Assembly: GCA_014138725.1 (NCBI GenBank) | Contig: JACJID010000008.1 | Coordinates: forward strand, 1-64,000 | Direction: 5' to 3' | DNA: 64,000 nt | Origin: Kutzneria viridogrisea | Lineage (GTDB): Bacteria; Actinomycetota; Actinomycetes; Mycobacteriales; Pseudonocardiaceae | In this document: positions 20,205 through 30,100 of the stretch, piece after piece | How positions within the stretch are numbered: position 1 is the first letter of the stretch | Layout of the letters: each line of letters begins with the position of its first letter | The notes under the pieces: generated by a model | Seen by the model: only the letters and a program-made list of their open reading frames with translations | What the model was told of the DNA's origin: nothing | Database searches by the model: none | Made by a program: the position numbers and the translations under genes

Positions 20205-21064
20205 TCGGCCGGTCGCAGTTGCGGCAGTTCGCTGGCCAGATCAGGACTCCCGTAGTGGGAGAACACCTCGGCCAGATTGCTCAGCAGCCGCCAGCGAGCC
20301 CCCTCCGGCAGCCTGTCCACGAACCTGTCCACAAGGGACACAACTGTGTCCGGATTGGACTGTTCGGGCTGGTCGGCGAGCACCTCGGCCAGCCTGCGCA
20401 GCTTCGTGGACATCTCCAGTGCCTGGTCCACCTGGTTGCCGTTGTTGTGCAGCCACCACACCGTGGCCATCGCCGGGTCGCTGAGGATGTCGTCCTTGAG
20501 GTGCCGCAGTTCCTCGATGTGCAGGTCCCGCTCCCAGCCACGGGCCAGCTTGCGGCGCTGCACCTCCTGGTACAGCTCGGTGGCCGCCCTGGACTCCTCC
20601 GGGACCGCCAGCTCCACCTCCCGCACCTGCACCGAGACCTGGCTGCCCTCCACCCGGGTCAGCACGCCGAGCTCGGCCTCGATCCGGTGCTGGACCTGCT
20701 CGCTGTGCAGCACCAGCGCCGTGGCCGTGATCTCCGCGGCGCGCCGCTCGATCTCCCGCCGCGCCACCGACTCCGGCTTGGCGTGCACCGCCTCCGTGCC
20801 CGCGGTGACCTCCCAGGCAACGGTGATCGTCGCCTGGAACTCCGCGTGCGGCACCCGGCTGGGCAGCACTGCGGTGAACTGCACCGTGGGGTAGGGCGGC
20901 GGGGCGGGCGGCTGGCGCAGTTGCAGGGCCACCGGCTGCTGCTGTTGCGGGCCGTACACCCAGTCGTGCTCGCGCTGCGCCCTGCGCTGCTGCCAGCGGC
21001 GCAACCAGTTGCCGAACCGGCCGCGCATCGTCGGCTTGACCTCCGACCAAGGATCGGTGCCCAT
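20180..21064 (-). CDS. Hypothetical protein, possibly SPFH/Band-7-like
   Basis: Not firmly recognised; 294 residues. A basic, Gln-rich N-terminus (WLRRWQQRRAQREHDWVYGP) leads to a Pro-rich linker. A beta-alpha region follows (FQATITVAWEVTAG, then ARREIERRAAEITATALVLH and VSVQVREVELAVPEESRAAT), resembling the core of SPFH/Band-7 proteins, where beta-strands precede a long helix. A helical, charged C-terminus (ELRHLKDDILSDPAMATVWW) completes it. No transmembrane helix. The stop of the upstream 573-residue protein is 12 bp away, so the two form an operon. SPFH similarity is an impression at low confidence. Confidence 0.6.
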   Translation of the reverse strand: MGTDPWSEVKPTMRGRFGNWLRRWQQRRAQREHDWVYGPQQQQPVALQLRQPPAPPPYPTVQFTAVLPSRVPHAEFQATITVAWEVTAGTEAVHAKPESVARREIERRAAEITATALVLHSEQVQHRIEAELGVLTRVEGSQVSVQVREVELAVPEESRAATELYQEVQRRKLARGWERDLHIEELRHLKDDILSDPAMATVWWLHNNGNQVDQALEMSTKLRRLAEVLADQPEQSNPDTVVSLVDRFVDRLPEGARWRLLSNLAEVFSHYGSPDLASELPQLRPAERGGQEPA

Positions 21065-21076
21065 CTCTCCCCTTGC

Positions 21077-22798
21077 TCAGCTCGAAATCGCGGCGCGGAC
21101 CAACGGGTCCGCGCGATTCACCTTGGCCAGCAACAACTCCTGCACCCGCTGGCGGTCGGCGCCGCCCGCGCCGCGCCACCGCAGGGCGGCCAGCTCCAAC
21201 GCCCCCAGGTCCTGCGGGCGCCCCGAGCAGGCGGCCACCAGCTGGTCCAGGATCCACCCCCGACCGTCCTGTTCGGACTCCGCAGCGTCCAGCAGTGCCG
21301 TCACCACCAGGTCCCACGGCGCGGGCCCCTCGCCCAGCCAGCGCCTGAGCCGAATCACCACCTGCGTGAAGTGCTTGTGCGCCAACGAGGACAGGGCGTC
21401 GAGCACCGGCTGCGCCAGCTCCTCGCGGGCCGCGAAGTGCCCGATCCTGGTCAGCGCCACCTGCGGGTAGCGCTGCCCCAGCTCGCCGCCGCAGACCGCG
21501 AGCGCCACGGTGCTCAGCGGGGTGGACAGGTCCCTGCGGCAGGACCAGTCGTAGATCGTCCTGCGCACGGCGAAGCCCAGGCCGGTGTCCAGCGCGCCCG
21601 CCACGAGCAGCCGCTCGGCCAACCGCCGCAACGGGGTGCGCTCCGCCCAGGCCGCGACCGCCGTGGTCAGCACGGAGGGCACCGCGAGGTCCATCAGGTG
21701 CCCGGCCACCACCTCGCCGTCGCCGTACCGCTCCGGCAGCGAGATCATCCAGCGCACGAGGTGATCGCGCAGTGCGGGGAAGTCCCGCCAGGCGTAGCCC
21801 AGCACCGACCTGGCGTAGTCCGGTTTCGGCAGCCGCACCCGGTCGTTGTCCACGACCGCGCCGACCGAGGCCAGGCGTGCGGCCAGGCCCTCGCCCGCCA
21901 GCGGGTGGACCTCCTCCTCAGCCACGTAGCCGGTCGCCCGCAGCAACGCCTCCGAGGCCGCCAGCACGCTGTCCGGGTGCGCCTGGTCCAGCACGGCCGC
22001 CGCCAGCAGCAGGGCACGCCACGGCACGTCCGGGTGCGCGCGGAACTCCGCCGTGAGCTGGTCCGACCAGTCCCGCAGCGCCGCGACCACGTCCGCGCAG
22101 CACTGGGCGAAGTCCCCGTCCTGCGCGCTGACCCTGCGCACCAGGTCGGCCATGCGCGCCGCGTCGCTGACCCGCGCACCGGCCAGCAGGCGCCGCACCT
22201 CCGGCTCCGCCAGCCACTTGTCCGCCTGGTCGTCCAGGCCGTCCGCGGCCAGGTGCGCCAGCAACACCTCGTCGGCCGCGGGTGGCCGCAGGTCCACCAG
22301 CTCCGCCTCGAACAGGTGCCCGTGCGCCGGTGGCACCACCAGCACCAGCCAACTGCCCTCCGCCGACAGCTTCGCCCGGAACGCCGCCAGCCCCGTGGCC
22401 GTCTGCTCCACCGTGCGGTCGTCCGCCGTGGTCAGGTCCAACAGGTAGCCGTGCCGCGGCGACACCGGGTGCTTGGCCAGCGGCGACTCCTCGTCCACCT
22501 CGATCTCGGCCAGGCTCAGCCCGCCGACCCCGTCCAGCAGGCAGGTCGCCGCCGTGCGCCGCCCCGTGCCCCGGCGCGAGGCCAGCACGACCACCCGGTC
22601 ACCGGCCAGCCTCGCCAGCGCCACCCCGAACCCGCCCGGTCGCACGAACCGGCTCGCCGCCCTGCCCGCGTCCAGCACCGTGCTGACCGGCAACCCGCGC
22701 CGCGCGTAGTTGTGCGTGACCACCGACACGTCCCGGAACTGGTACACGTCGCCGCCGACCGCCGCGTGCACGGCGTTGTCGGTGTCACCGGGCGTCAC
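21077..22798 (-). CDS. Large helical-repeat protein with N-terminal GDVYxF motif, unknown function
   Basis: Not recognised; 573 residues, cytosolic. GTG 22798 lies behind AGAGGAGCG; the open frame continues upstream through the tRNA gene and must be false there. The N-terminus AVHAAVGGDVYQFRDVSVV resembles the short Gly-Asp-Val(His/Tyr) motif that precedes domains in actinobacterial NTPase conflict or regulatory systems. A Rossmann-like section follows, with GGFGVALARLAGDRVVVLAS in place of a clean Walker A. A long alpha-helical region with repeat-like segments (VLDALSSLAHKHFTQVVIRL) makes up the rest. Operon with the downstream SPFH-like gene. Confidence 0.7.
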   Translation of the reverse strand: MTPGDTDNAVHAAVGGDVYQFRDVSVVTHNYARRGLPVSTVLDAGRAASRFVRPGGFGVALARLAGDRVVVLASRRGTGRRTAATCLLDGVGGLSLAEIEVDEESPLAKHPVSPRHGYLLDLTTADDRTVEQTATGLAAFRAKLSAEGSWLVLVVPPAHGHLFEAELVDLRPPAADEVLLAHLAADGLDDQADKWLAEPEVRRLLAGARVSDAARMADLVRRVSAQDGDFAQCCADVVAALRDWSDQLTAEFRAHPDVPWRALLLAAAVLDQAHPDSVLAASEALLRATGYVAEEEVHPLAGEGLAARLASVGAVVDNDRVRLPKPDYARSVLGYAWRDFPALRDHLVRWMISLPERYGDGEVVAGHLMDLAVPSVLTTAVAAWAERTPLRRLAERLLVAGALDTGLGFAVRRTIYDWSCRRDLSTPLSTVALAVCGGELGQRYPQVALTRIGHFAAREELAQPVLDALSSLAHKHFTQVVIRLRRWLGEGPAPWDLVVTALLDAAESEQDGRGWILDQLVAACSGRPQDLGALELAALRWRGAGGADRQRVQELLLAKVNRADPLVRAAISS

Positions 22799-23008
22799 GA
22801 TCGCTCCTCTGGTAGCTGGGTGCCACCCACGACTATGCGGGAAGACCTGCCCGGCAGGGGGAAAGTTCCACTGTTCGTAGGCGTCTTGGTGCACTCCAGC
22901 GACACCCCGCGTGAATGCCACTGCTCCACCCGGTGGATACCCCTGACACGGTGGACCCAACGCCACCCCCGACCGCCCGCCCGCTATGCTGTGGTCGCCA
23001 GAGCGCGC

Positions 23009-23084
23009 GCCCTCGTAGCTCAGGGGATAGAGCATCGGTTTCCTAAACCGTGTGTCGCAAGTTCGAATCTTGCCGGGGGCACCA
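23009..23084 (+). tRNA. tRNA-Arg (anticodon CCT), CCA encoded
   Basis: Cloverleaf with acceptor stem GCCCTCG/CGGGGGC, D arm AGCTCAGGGGATAGAGC, anticodon loop TTCCTAA with CCT at positions 34-36, and T arm GTTCGAATC. The gene ends A-CCA at 23081-23084. TATGCT (22984-22989) about 20 bp upstream is a plausible -10, and a 13-bp hairpin terminator follows. Confidence 0.95.
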
Positions 23085-23100
23085 CCTTTCACCGGGTGAC

Positions 23101-23138
23101 ATCGGGGCTGACCAGCGGAATCACAGGTCAGCCCCGAT
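23101..23138 (+). terminator. Terminator of the tRNA-Arg gene
   Basis: ATCGGGGCTGACC (23101-23113) pairs perfectly with GGTCAGCCCCGAT (23126-23138) around a 12-nt loop, 17 bp after the tRNA. The short TTGCT after the stem is the only U-rich hint. Region 23139-23264 shows nothing further beyond the leader of the NB-ARC gene. Confidence 0.75.
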
Positions 23139-23264
23139 TGCTACCCGCTCCCGGCCCATTGCACGAAACGAGTGGTTCCGCGCTGTTGCGGGCCACGCCG
23201 AATGTCCCGGCACGTACGGTCCAGGCGAAGTGCCAGAGGTGACAGGCGTGGCTGCGGGGGTGCC

Positions 23265-25412
23265 ATGACGGGGCTGGGGGGTGAGCCGACAGCGGCGCAC
23301 AACAGCTTCAGCGGCGAAGGCGTCGGCGCCGTGGTCCAGGCCGGTGTCGTGCACGGCGACATACACGTGCACAGCCCGCGAGCACACCCGCAGGTGCCCG
23401 TTCCCCGGCAACTGCTCGCGCCTTCGCCGCGCTTCACGGGGCGCCAAGCGGAGATCAGGGCGTTGAACGCGGCTCGGGCCAGCTCGGCACGGACGGGTTC
23501 CCGGTGCACGGTCGTGCTCAACGGACCGGGCGGGATCGGCAAGACGGCGCTGGCGCTGCACTGGGCGCACCAGGTGCGGGAGGAGTTCCCGGACGGGCAG
23601 CTCCACGTGGATCTGGCCGGGTTCGGGGTGGACCGGCCGGTACTGCCGACCCAGGCGCTGGGCATGTTCCTGCGTGCGCTGGGCGTGCCGCCGGGTGAGG
23701 TGCCGGTGGAGCTGCCGGAACTGGCCGCGCTGTACCGGTCGCGCACCGCGGGCCGGTCCCTGCTCGTGCTCCTGGACAACGCGCTCTCGGCGGCGCAGGT
23801 CCGCCTGCTGCTGCCCAGCTCCCCCACCAGCCTGGCGCTGGTCACCAGCCGGAACCGGTTGGCCAGCATGGTCGTCGACGGGGCGAGCCTGCTGGACCTG
23901 GGACCGCTGGAACCGACGGGGGCGCTGCGGCTGCTCACCAGCACGATCGGCGAGCAGCGGGTCACGGCACAACCCGAGCAGGCCCAACGGCTGGTCCAGT
24001 TGTGCGGTGGACTGCCCATCGCGATGTGCGTGGCCGCGGCACGGCTGGCCGCGCACCCGCGCTGGTCGGTGCGCAGGGCCGTCGAGGAGCTCACCGACGA
24101 GCACTCGCGCGTGTCGAACCTGTCGCGTTCCGCGGAGTTGTCGGTGACCACGACCCTGGACCTGTCCTACCGCGCGCTTCCGGCCCGGACGGCGCGGTTG
24201 TACCGCCAGCTGGCCCTGCACCCGGGCAGGACGTTCGGGGCCGAGGTCGTCGGGGCGCTGGACGCCGAGGCGGATCCGGTCCTGGAGGAGTTGGTCGAGG
24301 GCAACCTGATCGAGGAGATCGGCGAGGACCGCTACCGGTTCCACGACCTGCTCCAGCTGTACGCCAGGCAACAGGCCGGGCAGGACGGGGACGAGGAGCG
24401 GGACGGGGCGCTGCGCGCGGTGCTGGAGTGGTACCTGGCGAAGGCCAGGGAGGCGGACCTGGCCGTCACCCCGCACCGCAGGCGACTTGCGTACGCGCCG
24501 CGGGCGCACACGGCGGAGGTGTCCGGGTTCGCCGACCGGGAGGCCGCGTTGACCTGGCTGGAACTCGAACGGGTCAACCTGGTGGCCGCGAGTCGTTCGG
24601 CACTGGTGAGGCAGTGGGCCGAGCTGGCGTGGCAGCTCTGCGACGTGCTCTGGCCGCTGTTCCTGCACCACAAGCACTACTCGGACAGGGCAGAGGTCGA
24701 CCAGCGCGGGGTGGACGCGGCCCGCGCGTGGGGCAACGCGTTCGCCGAGGCCGACATGCTCAAGCGGTTGGGCCGGGTGTGCACGGTGCTCGGCCGGTAC
24801 GCCGAGGCCGAGGACCACTTCCGGGCGGCCGCCGCGCTCGCGGGCGAGATCGGCGACGAGCGCGGGGTCGCTGACGCCCGCGAGGGAATGGCCCTGCTGT
24901 ACCGGGATCGCGGCGACCTCGCCTCGGCGATCGAGTTGTTCCGCGAACTGGCCGCACGCAACCGCGAACTCGGCGCGCAGCGCAGCCTGGGCCTGGTCCT
25001 GATCAACCTCGGCGCCGCGCTCTGTCGCACCGACCGCACCGGGCAGGCCCTGCCGCTGCTCGCCGAAGCGGGCGACCTGCTCGGTGCGCTGACCCCGCCG
25101 GACCGGTACAACCAGGCGCGGGCGGCCATCGTGCGCGGGCGGGCCTGCCTGTCGGTGGGCGAGGCGGAACTGGCCGAGAACACGGCGCGCAGCGCACTGG
25201 CCGCGATGCGCGAACTCGATTCGGTGCACGGACAGGCGGAGGCGCACGAGGTCCTGGCCGAGGTGGCGCGCCAGCGCGGAGATCACGCCACGGCGGCACA
25301 CCACCTGCGCCACGCCCTGGACCTGCTCAGCTCGATCCACTCACCGCAGGAGGATGCCGCCCGCGCCCGGTTGGCCCTGCTGGACCGGGCTGAGGGCCAA
25401 GCCGCCACATGA
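23265..25412 (+). CDS. NB-ARC STAND ATPase with C-terminal TPR repeats
   Basis: 715 residues, cytosolic, starting at ATG 23265. The N-terminal stretch NSFSGEGVGAVVQAGVVHGD ends in an IHVH motif that typically tags actinobacterial STAND NTPases. The NB-ARC ATPase follows (about 60-330): Walker A GPGGIGKTALA, Walker B LLVLLDNA, sensor-like LVTSRNRLASM and a GLPIAMCVAA winged-helix region. Residues from about 400 are TPRs (EAEDHFRAAAALAGEIGDER and similar). There is no DNA-binding domain, so unlike the SARP downstream it is not itself a recognisable activator. Such proteins oligomerise on ligand binding; the trigger and effector are unknown. Confidence 0.88.
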   Translation: MTGLGGEPTAAHNSFSGEGVGAVVQAGVVHGDIHVHSPRAHPQVPVPRQLLAPSPRFTGRQAEIRALNAARASSARTGSRCTVVLNGPGGIGKTALALHWAHQVREEFPDGQLHVDLAGFGVDRPVLPTQALGMFLRALGVPPGEVPVELPELAALYRSRTAGRSLLVLLDNALSAAQVRLLLPSSPTSLALVTSRNRLASMVVDGASLLDLGPLEPTGALRLLTSTIGEQRVTAQPEQAQRLVQLCGGLPIAMCVAAARLAAHPRWSVRRAVEELTDEHSRVSNLSRSAELSVTTTLDLSYRALPARTARLYRQLALHPGRTFGAEVVGALDAEADPVLEELVEGNLIEEIGEDRYRFHDLLQLYARQQAGQDGDEERDGALRAVLEWYLAKAREADLAVTPHRRRLAYAPRAHTAEVSGFADREAALTWLELERVNLVAASRSALVRQWAELAWQLCDVLWPLFLHHKHYSDRAEVDQRGVDAARAWGNAFAEADMLKRLGRVCTVLGRYAEAEDHFRAAAALAGEIGDERGVADAREGMALLYRDRGDLASAIELFRELAARNRELGAQRSLGLVLINLGAALCRTDRTGQALPLLAEAGDLLGALTPPDRYNQARAAIVRGRACLSVGEAELAENTARSALAAMRELDSVHGQAEAHEVLAEVARQRGDHATAAHHLRHALDLLSSIHSPQEDAARARLALLDRAEGQAAT

Positions 25413-25805
25413 GGCCGTGGGCGCCCGGTCCGCGGCGTGCCCCGGACACCAGACGGGAATCTGCTCGGTACCCAGCCGCACCAGGTCCAGCCTCGCGGTC
25501 CACCAGGCGTGCAGGGACATCCCTGCGGACCACATGGCCTGCGCCCAGGACAGGCAGCGGCCACTGGTCCCCGCAGGCCGCAGCACGAATCGCCGACCAC
25601 CGCGCGTGCCCACGGTGATCTGGCGGTCCGGTACGCCGACGAGCACGAGGTCGGCCGCCGGGTACCGCGCACACACCAGGTCGCACAGCGCTGTCGCCTC
25701 GCGATCCGAGTGGGCCCGGCACAACAGCACGTCGGCCAGTGCGCACTCGGCCTGGCCGTGCGGATCGCGCACCCACGTGGCCAGGCAGTCCGACGGGGCC
25801 GTCAC
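25341..25805 (-). CDS. Hypothetical protein coupled to the GT-B-like gene
   Basis: Not recognised; 154 residues. GTG 25805 overlaps the upstream stop (GTGA), strong evidence that this is the coding frame among several open here. The protein has an alternating hydrophobic beta/turn section (AADLVLVGVPDRQITVGTRG) and several Cys and His (ALCDLVCARYP, SGRCLSWAQAMW). Its C-terminal ~24 residues overlap, on the opposite strand, the end of the NB-ARC gene. Its constant partner would be the preceding glycosyltransferase-like protein. Confidence 0.55.
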   Translation of the reverse strand: MTAPSDCLATWVRDPHGQAECALADVLLCRAHSDREATALCDLVCARYPAADLVLVGVPDRQITVGTRGGRRFVLRPAGTSGRCLSWAQAMWSAGMSLHAWWTARLDLVRLGTEQIPVWCPGHAADRAPTASCGGLALSPVQQGQPGAGGILLR

Positions 25806-26980
25806 CGCGCGATCCGGTGTGGGATCCCGACAGTGGGTGTGGCTCGGTGGCGGCCGGGCTCGGTGATCTCGAGCAGCCGGTAGATCTCCTGCCGGAGCAG
25901 GGCCGCCGACCGACCTGGTTTCGAGGTCAGGGCGCGGCTGACGGCCCGCCGCACAGCCGGGGTCTGTTCCCGCGCCGCGGCGAGCTGTCCGGCGAGCGGC
26001 CGCGCCAGGTCGAGGTGCTGCCCGCGTCGCGCGAGCACGGCCTGGGCCGAGTTCGGCGCTGTCTGCCCGGCATCACCCACGAGCAGGACGGCGCGGCCGG
26101 TCGCCGCCGCATAGGTGGTCACCGAACCATGATCGCCGATCACGTGGTCGGCGGCGATGACGGCCGCGCGCCAGTCGGCCTCCGGTCCGATGAGCAGCAG
26201 GCCCGCGTCCAGGCAGTCCGCCAGCCACGCCCTGATCTGGCGCGGACCGTGGCCGAACCAGACGGCGGGGTGCACGAGGGCGGCGATGCGGTGGTCGGCA
26301 CCGGGGAGCGCGTCGAGCAGGTGCGGGAGCAGGTCCCGCCCGAACAGGGACGTGCTCCCCCAGGTGGACGTGGCGAGCACGAGCTTCTGCCCGCTCCGCA
26401 CCCCGAGCGCCTCCCGGTAGACCTCGCGCAGGTGCTCGCTGGCCACCAGCCTGTCGTAGCAGGGATCGCCCGCCACGACAGCCACTTCGGCCGCCTGCGG
26501 GCACTGTCCGCGCAGGACCCCGAGCTGGTCGCGGTGGGACAGCACGAGGGACCGTGGCAGCACCCTGCCGTTGTGCAGCAGGCGTTGTGCGTCCAGTCCG
26601 TACACAATGCCCGTCGGGTACGCCTTGCCGTAACCGGCACCGTGCGGCATCAGCAGCAACGGGGCGTGCAGTTCGTGCAGCGCACCACAGGACGCCGCGA
26701 TGGCGAGGTCGAACTCCTCCCGGACCGCCTGCTGCCAGGGCAGGGTGATCCCCTCGGTGGCGCGCAGGAAGTCCTCGACCCCGTTGCCGAAGACGTCGGG
26801 CGCCTTGGTGAACACGACCTGGACGCGCGGGTCCTGCTCCACCAGTTCCACCGCTTCGAGCAGGCGCTGCCCGCTGGTGACCGTGTGCACCACGGCGAGC
26901 ACCTTGTGGCAGCCGGCGCGTGTCACCCACCTTTCCGCGTCGAGACCGACTGGTACGTGCAACCACTCCGCTGTTGACAT
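25802..26980 (-). CDS. GT-B-fold transferase-like protein (CDP-glycerol glycerophosphotransferase-like)
   Basis: 392 residues, soluble, from ATG 26980 behind AGGGGGAAC. The first half begins KVLAVVHTVTSGQRLLEAVE, a Rossmann-like strand and helix. The second half has VLATSTWGSTSLFGRDLLPH and IAADHVIGDHGSVTTYAAAT, resembling the nucleotide-sugar half of CDP-glycerol glycerophosphotransferases and related GT-B enzymes (a conserved DHGS-type turn and PxxxxHPAVWF motif). No membrane anchor. Divergent from the SARP gene and coupled to the small downstream gene. The acceptor and donor are not predictable, and a non-catalytic role is possible. Confidence 0.55.
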   Translation of the reverse strand: MSTAEWLHVPVGLDAERWVTRAGCHKVLAVVHTVTSGQRLLEAVELVEQDPRVQVVFTKAPDVFGNGVEDFLRATEGITLPWQQAVREEFDLAIAASCGALHELHAPLLLMPHGAGYGKAYPTGIVYGLDAQRLLHNGRVLPRSLVLSHRDQLGVLRGQCPQAAEVAVVAGDPCYDRLVASEHLREVYREALGVRSGQKLVLATSTWGSTSLFGRDLLPHLLDALPGADHRIAALVHPAVWFGHGPRQIRAWLADCLDAGLLLIGPEADWRAAVIAADHVIGDHGSVTTYAAATGRAVLLVGDAGQTAPNSAQAVLARRGQHLDLARPLAGQLAAAREQTPAVRRAVSRALTSKPGRSAALLRQEIYRLLEITEPGRHRATPTVGIPHRIAR

Positions 26981-27027
26981 CGTTCCCCCTGTCCTCCCCG
27001 AAAGACATCGACCCGAGGCTCACAGGC

Positions 27028-27060
27028 GTGCTTGCGCAAGCACTTGCGATTCGCTTGCAC
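27028..27060. promoter_or_regulatory. 16-bp palindrome and three CTTGC(G/A) direct repeats upstream of SARP
   Basis: GTGCTTGCGCAAGCAC (27028-27043) is a perfect palindrome. CTTGCGC (27031), CTTGCGA (27043) and CTTGCAC (27054) are heptamer direct repeats starting 12 and 11 bp apart, the helical-turn spacing used by SARP activators. It lies in the gap between the divergent transferase-like gene and the SARP gene (26981-27174). Confidence 0.5.
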
Positions 27061-27174
27061 ATCTCGGCGCCGTTGGTCCGATCGGGAGCATTCCGCCGGA
27101 AACCGCTGTGCGGCCGGGGCCGCCGGTCCACACTGGGGTGCCAGAGCACGTCAGGACCAGCGAGGGGAACGCTG

Positions 27175-30100
27175 GTGGATTTCATGATCCTCGGCCCGAC
27201 GCAACTGCGGGTTGGCTCCGAACTGGTCAACCTCGGCACGGCCAAGCAACGCGCGGCGCTCACCGTGCTGCTGTTCGAGGCAGGTCAGCCGGTCGGGATT
27301 GACATGCTTGTCGGTGAATTGTGGCCGGACAAGTCGTTCGACCAGGTGCGGGGGAACCTCCAGGCGTTGATCAGCCGACTCCGCCAGGTGTTGTCGCGCG
27401 CCGGGGTGCCGGGCGGCATTGCGCACACGGGGACCTCCTACCGGCTCGAACTGGACCCGCTGCTGGTGGACTACCACCGTTTCCGTTCGTTGGCGGCGAA
27501 TGCGCGAATCGCGGCGGCCGGGCAGGACCACGCGGGGGCGCGGGCGCAGTTGGAGGAGGGCTTCGGCCTGTGGCACGGGCGACCGCTGGACCAGTTGCGC
27601 GGCCCGTGGGCCGACCAGTGCCGGGAACAAATCGAGGCCTTCGACCGGCTGCCCGCCTGCTACACGCTCGTGGACTGCCAACTCTCGTTGGGCGACCACA
27701 CGGCCGCACTGCGCACGCTGCAACCGCTCACCCGCACCTACGAGCACGACCAGATCCTGGCGTTGCAGTGGATGCGGGCGTTGCGCGGGCTGGGGCGCAG
27801 CCCGGAGGCGACCGGTTTCTACCACCAGTTCCAGCGCAGGCTGGCCCAGGAGTACGGCGCGGCACCCGGTGAGCAGCTGCGCGAGCTGTACCTGGCCCTG
27901 CTGCGCGAGCAGGACCAGCCCGAGGCGGGCGCCCCGGCGCACCCCGGATCCGGCGCCGCGGGGAACTCACCGGTGCCGCGCCAGGTCCCCCGCCCGGTGG
28001 CGCACTTCACCGGGCGCCGCAAGATGCTGGCGCGGTTGGACACCATGCTGGACGCCCCGCAGGAGGCGGGGTACCGGCCGGTGGTCGCCCTGCACGGCAT
28101 GCCGGGCGTGGGCAAGAGCGCGCTCGCCGCGTACTGGGCCAACCTGCGGCAGGACCGGTTCCCGGACGGCCAGTTGTTCATCGACCTGCGCGGCTACGGT
28201 CCGGCCGAGCCGATGGCCGCCGACGACGCACTGGCGATCCTGTTGGCATCACTGGGAGTTCCACAGAGTGAGATGCCCAAGACCCGCGCCGAGCGGCAGG
28301 TGCGGCTCAACAACGCACTGAGCGGCAAGCGCATGCTGATCTTCCTGGACAACGCCCGCGACAGCACCCAGGTGCGCCCGCTGCTCGCCGCGACCCCGAA
28401 CTGCTTCGGCCTGATCACCAGCCGGACGCGGCTGCGCGGGCTGAGCATCCACGACCAGGTCCAGGTGCTCGACCTGCCGACCCTGACCAGGAACGAGTCG
28501 GTCGCGCTGCTGGTGGCCGAACTGGGTGAGGAGCGGGCGGGGCAGGACGAGGCGGCACTGCGGACCGTGGCGGAGCTGACCGCGGGTCTGCCACTCGGCC
28601 TGCGCATCGTGACCCAGCAGATCGCGGACCGGCCGCACACGACGCTGGCCGAGCTGACCAACGAGTTGCAGGTGCACGAGGGCCTGGGGGTGCTGGGCAC
28701 CCAGGAGGACAGTGACGACGACACGGCGACCCTGTCGGTGGCCTTCTCCTGGTCCTACCAGGCGCTGCCGCCCGGCACGGCGCGGGCGTTCCGGCTGCTG
28801 GGGCTGCACCCCGGCACGGACTTCAGCCCGGAGGCGGCCGGTGCCCTGCTCGACCAGGGGCAGGGGGAGATCGCGGCGATCCTGCGCTCGCTGGCGAAGA
28901 TGAACCTGCTCCAGCCGGGTACCGGTCGGCGCCACCGGCTGCACGACCTGCTGCACGGCTACGCCGGGGACCTGGTGCACCACGAGGAGTCCGAGCAGGA
29001 CAGGCGCGCCGCGGTGCGGCGGCTGCTCGACTGGTACGTGGTGTCGATGGCCACCGGCAACCGGCTGCTCAACCCCAGCGGCGCCACCATTCCCGACCTG
29101 CCCGGGGCCGAACAGGTCCCCGCGATGACCTTCGACGGCGAGGAGCAGGTGGTCGCCTGGTGCACCACCGAGGCGGCCAACCTCACCGCCGCGGTCCAGT
29201 CCGCGCACCGGCACGGCTTGCACGGGCACGCGTGGCGGCTGGCCGCCAACGTCCACGAGGTGTTCGAACGCCTCGGCTACTACGACAAGTTGATCGTGAG
29301 CCATCGCACCGCTCTCGACTCGGCGCGGACGGAGGGCGAGAGCGAGGCGGAATGCGGGACCCTCAACAACCTCGGCGTCATCCAGTACCGGCTGGAGCGG
29401 CACGACGAGGCACGGGCGACGCTCCAGGAGGCGCTGGGCACCGCGTTCAGCGGAGAGCACCGGGAGTTGACCGGGGTGGTGTTGCACAACCTCGCCAGCG
29501 TTCACCTCGCGCTGCGCAACGCGACGACCGCGGTGGACCTGTACAAACAGGCCATCCACCTGTTCCGGACAATCGGGAACCAGTACATCGAGGCGACGAC
29601 ACTGGATCAGCTCGCCAATTCCTACCGCCTGCTGGGAAGGGACGACCTCGCTCTCGTCCACTACTCCAGGGCCCTGGAGATCCGGCGTGAGGTCGGCCAC
29701 CTGCGCGGGCAGGGCACAACGCTCACCGAGCTGGCGAAGCTGCACCACGAGCACGGTGAGAACGACCACGCCCTGCGGGTCTGCCTACAGGCGTTGGAGA
29801 TCCACGAGAGGAGCGGGGACCGGATCCGGACCGCCGAGGCGCTGACCGTGGCCGCCGAGATCTACTACGACCTCGGCTCGTTCGAGCAGTCCGCCGCACA
29901 GGCGGAGCAGGCCCTGCCACTGGCCCGCGGTCTGGGGTCGGTGCCCGGGGAGGCACAGGTCCTGCGGATACTCGGCCTCGCGCTGGCCGCCCAGGGAGAC
30001 GTCCAACTGGCGGAACGGATGTGGGCGGAGGCCACCGCCATGCTGGCCCGCAGGGGCACCCCGGAGGACGACCCGCTGCTGGTCCACCTCCGCTCGCTGA

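Noticed and set aside
23009-23084. tRNA-Arg as an integration site of a mobile element
   Set aside because: No integrase, no visible direct repeat of the tRNA 3' end, and flanking composition is normal for the window.
22799-23092. N-terminal extension of the 573-residue protein across the tRNA gene
   Set aside because: It would translate the antisense of tRNA-Arg; a good ribosome-binding site precedes GTG 22798.
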